From the NCBI RefSeq assembly GCF_018137945.1, contig NZ_CP073089.1, forward strand, positions 1 through 64,000: DNA of 64,000 nt, read 5' to 3'. The stretch's first letter is position 1; every line of letters starts with the position of its first letter. Made by a program: the position numbers and the translations under genes. Below, in pieces: positions 60,958 through 64,000 of the stretch. The notes beneath the pieces are model-generated. The model made no database searches and was not told the origin of the DNA. It saw nothing but the letters and a program-made list of their open reading frames with translations. This DNA comes from Brevibacterium sp. W7.2. Its GTDB lineage: Bacteria > Actinomycetota > Actinomycetes > Actinomycetales > Brevibacteriaceae.

Positions 60958-63900
60958 ATGGCACGGTTCAGCTTTCTCGAGTGGCCGGTGCTGCGGCAGT
61001 TCCGTTCGTCCGATCCGACCGGACGCGGCGAGTCCGTGGTGTCAGAGCACACGCGCAACATGGTCCCGCGGACGACGACGTCCGACAAGGTCGTCCAGTC
61101 CGTCTGCCCGTACTGCGCCGTCGGCTGCGGACAGCGGATCTTCGTCAAGGACGACAAGGTCGTCGGCATCGAGGGAGACCCCGACTCGCCGATCTCACGC
61201 GGGCGCCTCTGCCCGAAGGGCGCGGCGAGCGAACAGCTCGTCAACAACCCCTCCCGGCAGACCGAGGTCCTCTACCGCGCCCCGAAGGCCAAGGACTGGC
61301 AGAAGCTCGACCTGAACACGGCGATCGACATGGTCGCCGACCGGTTCCTCGAAGCCCGCCGCAACCACTGGGAGGACTTCGACGACCAAGGCCACCCCCT
61401 GCGGCGCACGATGGGCATCGCCAGCCTCGGCGGGGCGACCATCGACAACGAGGAGAACTACTTCGCGAAGAAGCTCTTCACCGCCGCCGGCGCGATACAG
61501 ATCGAGAACCAGGCCCGCATATGACACTCCGCCACGGTTCCCAGTCTGGGAACCTCGTTCGGGCGCGGCGGCGCCACACAACCCGTCCAGGACATGGCGA
61601 ATGCCGACTGCATCGTCATCCAGGGGTCGAACATGGCCGAATGCCACCCGGTGGGCTTCCAATGGGTGACTGAGGCCAAGGCCCGCGGTGCCCGGATCAT
61701 CCACGTCGATCCGCGGTTCACCCGGACCACGGCGGTGGCCGACAAGCACGTCCCGATCCGGGCGGGCTCGGACATCGTCCTCCTCGGCGCGCTCATCAAC
61801 CGGGTGCTGACCGACGGCCTCTACTTCGAGGAGTACGTCCGGTCGTACACGAACGCGACGAACCTCATCAGCGACAACTACCTCGACCCCGAGGACCTCG
61901 ACGGACTGTTCTCCGGCTACGATCCGGCGACGAACTCGTATGACAACTCGACGTGGTCGTACCAGACCGATGAGGCCGGCGTCGCCCTGCGCGACCCCAA
62001 CCTCACCGACCCGCGCAGCGTCTTCCAGATACTCAAGCGCCACTACTCGCGCTACACCGCGGAGATGGTCGCCGAATCGTGCGGGATCTCGGAGTCGGAC
62101 TTCGAATACCTCCTCGAATCGATCACGACGAACTCCGGTCGCGAACGGACCACGTGCTTCGCCTACGCGGTCGGGTGGACGCAGCACAGCCTCGGCGCGC
62201 AATTCATCCGCACCGCCTCGATCCTCCAGCTCCTGCTCGGCAACATGGGTCGCCCCGGCGGCGGCATCATGGCGCTGCGCGGACACGCGACGATCCAGGG
62301 ATCGACGGACATCCCGACGCTGTTCAACCTCCTGCCCGGGTACCTGCCGATGCCGAGCGCCGGCGTCCACGACACGTTCGACGACTACGTCGCCGCCGTC
62401 GGCACGCCCGAGACCCACAAGGGCTACTGGGCCAACGGCCGCAGCTACGCGACGAACCTGCTCAAGGCCTGGTGGGGTGACGCGGCGACGCGGGAGAACG
62501 ACTTCGCGTTCGACTACCTGCCGCGGATCAACGGCGCCCACGGCACCTACCAGACGCAGGTGCGGATGCTCAACGACGGCGTCGACGGGTACTTCCTCCT
62601 CGGCCAGAACCCGGCCGTGGGGTCGGCGAACGGGCGCATGCAGCGGATGGCGATGAGCCACCTCAAATGGCTCGTCGTCCGCGACTTCAGCCTCATCGAA
62701 TCCGCCACCTGGTGGAAGGACGGCCCGGAGATCGAGACCGGTGAGCTGCGCACCGAGGACATCGACACCGAGGTCTTCTTCATGCCCGCGGCCAACCACA
62801 CGGAGAAGGCGGGCACGTTCACCCAGACGCAGCGCCTCGTCCAGTGGCGGCACAAGGCGGTCAACCCGCCGGGTGAGGCGCAGAGCGAACTCGAGTTCTT
62901 CTACGAGCTCGGCAAGCGCATCCGCGCGAAGCTCGCCGACTCCGACGATCCGCGCGATCGCCCGCTCCTCGACCTGACGTGGGACTACCCGCTCGACGAG
63001 GACGGCGAGGTCGATCCCGAAGCGGTCCTCGCCGAAGTCAACGGCTACTACGTCGGCGGGGAGAAGGACGGGCAGCCGCTCGACGTCTACACCCAGATGC
63101 GCGATGACGGCACGACCGCCGGCGGCTGCTGGATCTACACCGGCATCTACTCCGGCGGCGTCAACCTGGCCGCCCGGCGCAAACCGCGCACCGAGCAGGA
63201 CGAGATCGCCTCCGAATGGGCATGGGCGTGGCCGGCGAACCGCCGGATCCTCTACAACCGCGCCTCGGCCGACCCCGAGGGCAAGCCGTGGTCGGAGCGG
63301 AAGAAGCTCGTGTGGTGGGACACGGACAAGGCCCGCTGGGTCGGCGCCGACGAACCCGACTTCCCCGTCGAGCTCAACCCCGAAGCACACTCCGATGTGC
63401 CCTTCGGCGGTCCGAGCCAACTCGACGGCGACGACCCGTTCATCATGCAGGCCGACGGCAAGGGCTGGCTCTTCGCCCCCGGCGGCATGGTCGACGGACC
63501 CCTGCCCACGCACTACGAACCGCAGGAATCGACGATCGGCAACCCGCTCTACACGCAGCAGAACAATCCGCTGCGCAAGATCATGCGCCGGGAGGACAAC
63601 CTGTCGGCCCCGGGTGCCGGGTTCCCCGGTTCCGAGGTCTACCCGTACGTGTTCACGACCTACCGGCTCACCGAGCACCACACGGCCGGCGGCATGTCCC
63701 GCTGGCTGTCCTACCTCTCGGAGCTCCAACCCGAGATGTTCTGCGAGGTCTCACCGGAGCTCGCCGAAGAGGTCGGACTCGAACCCTACGGCTGGGCGAC
63801 CCTCGTCTCCCCCCGGGCGGCGATCGAGGCCCGCGTCCTCATCACCGAGCGGATGACGCCTTTGAAGATCGGCGGCAAGTGGGTCCACCAGATCGGCCTG

Positions 63901-64000
63901 CCCTACCACTGGGGCGTCGGCGGCAAGGGCGCGTGGGTCGACGGCGATTCGGCCAACGACCTCCTCGGCGTGACGATGGACCCCAACGTCTTCATCCAGA
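60958..64000 (+). CDS. fdnG: Formate dehydrogenase major subunit, selenocysteine-containing (partial, runs off the end)
   Basis: Moco/[4Fe-4S] subunit that oxidises formate to CO2. Residues 1-188 lead to an in-frame UGA (61522-61524) in ENQARI-UGA-HSATV, matching the ARVUH site of E. coli FdnG; residue 189 is therefore read as selenocysteine. The frame then stays open to the window end with GRGGATQPVQDM, NMGRPGGGIMALRGH and LTEHHTAGGMSRW. Cluster-binding CPYCAVGC and RLCPKG near residue 45-85. No twin-arginine signal, so probably cytoplasmic. TATGAT (60946-60951) lies exactly 6 nt before the ATG: likely leaderless. The gene continues beyond 64000. Confidence 0.93.
61522..61554 (+). promoter_or_regulatory. 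UGA selenocysteine codon and SECIS-like hairpin
   Basis: UGA at 61522-61524, 11 nt gap, then GGTTCCC-AGTCT-GGGAACC (61536-61554): 7-bp perfect stem with loop AGTCT. In E. coli fdhF the hairpin also starts 11 nt after UGA and its apex contains GGTCT. SelB would bind here. Confidence 0.8.

Noticed and set aside
61522-61524. UGA as a nonsense mutation in formate dehydrogenase
   Set aside because: The position matches the selenocysteine of FdnG, the downstream frame is intact for 2.4 kb and a SECIS-like hairpin follows, so recoding is the better explanation.
61195-63729. Long minus-strand open frame of 844 residues
   Set aside because: Antisense shadow of the formate dehydrogenase in high-GC sequence; no family motif and the plus-strand frame is clearly real.
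1-64000. tRNA, rRNA or CRISPR arrays
   Set aside because: No cloverleaf, rRNA or regularly spaced repeat-spacer structure was recognised; the regular repeats at 10-11 kb are parS units.

Overview
The window is a high-GC chromosomal segment from the replication-origin region of an actinobacterium. Gene order (dnaA | rpmH-rnpA-yidD-yidC-khpB-rsmG-parA-parB ... cwlM-trxA-trxB-murJ-nudix-cca, then ponA-GT-C protein-rpsF-ssb-rpsR-rplI ... dnaB) follows the mycobacterial oriC neighbourhood closely, but the extra accessory genes and the absence of sigM fit a Micrococcales genus. Brevibacterium is my best guess; this is an inference from layout, not a database match.

Layout. 1-2.2 kb: dnaA with DnaA-box-like sequences on both sides. 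2.2-8.0 kb: rpmH to parB operon region. 8.2-9.35 kb: one intact IS481-family element with target duplications. 9.35-12.05 kb: about 2.7 kb with no convincing gene but packed with parS (ParB-binding) palindromes. 12-23.4 kb: envelope and redox genes (CwlM-like pseudo-amidase, thioredoxin pair, pseudokinase, MurJ, DUF6049, Nudix, CCA-adding enzyme). 23.5-31.4 kb: an acyl-CoA ligase, class A PBP, GT-C-like membrane protein and the rpsF-ssb-rpsR-rplI operon. 31.4-42.7 kb: an accessory block (isochorismatase-like hydrolase, HxlR, methyltransferase between 121-bp direct repeats, DUF488/DUF2945 pair, DUF445, FUSC, ArsR-VOC, ABC transporter with two permeases) lying between rplI and dnaB, which are close neighbours in mycobacteria. 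44-51.5 kb: LysR gene, then a TetR-linked acetoacetate-decarboxylase/aldehyde-dehydrogenase operon and a PfpI-SDR pair. 51.5-58 kb: molybdenum hydroxylase operon (XdhC, FAD subunit, fused FeS/Moco subunit, MocA, HAD). 58-64 kb: cold-shock protein, FetB-like permease, thioredoxin, a frameshifted methyltransferase, and the start of a formate dehydrogenase that reads through an in-frame UGA as selenocysteine.

Main points of interest. (1) A candidate specialised centromere: 15 parS-like sites in about 3.9 kb, some in tandem units of about 105 bp and some at exact 26-bp intervals, next to a ParB that carries a roughly 310-residue basic-then-acidic linker between its ParA-interaction tip and CTPase core. 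(2) A selenocysteine formate dehydrogenase with a SECIS-like hairpin at the same offset as in E. coli fdhF. (3) At least ten genes with a TANNNT -10 box exactly 6 nt before the start codon, implying common leaderless transcription. (4) An IS481 element whose transposase ribosome-binding site is locked in a hairpin formed only by read-through RNA. (5) A methyltransferase gene bracketed by direct repeats that copy the 3' end and hairpin of the neighbouring DUF488 gene.
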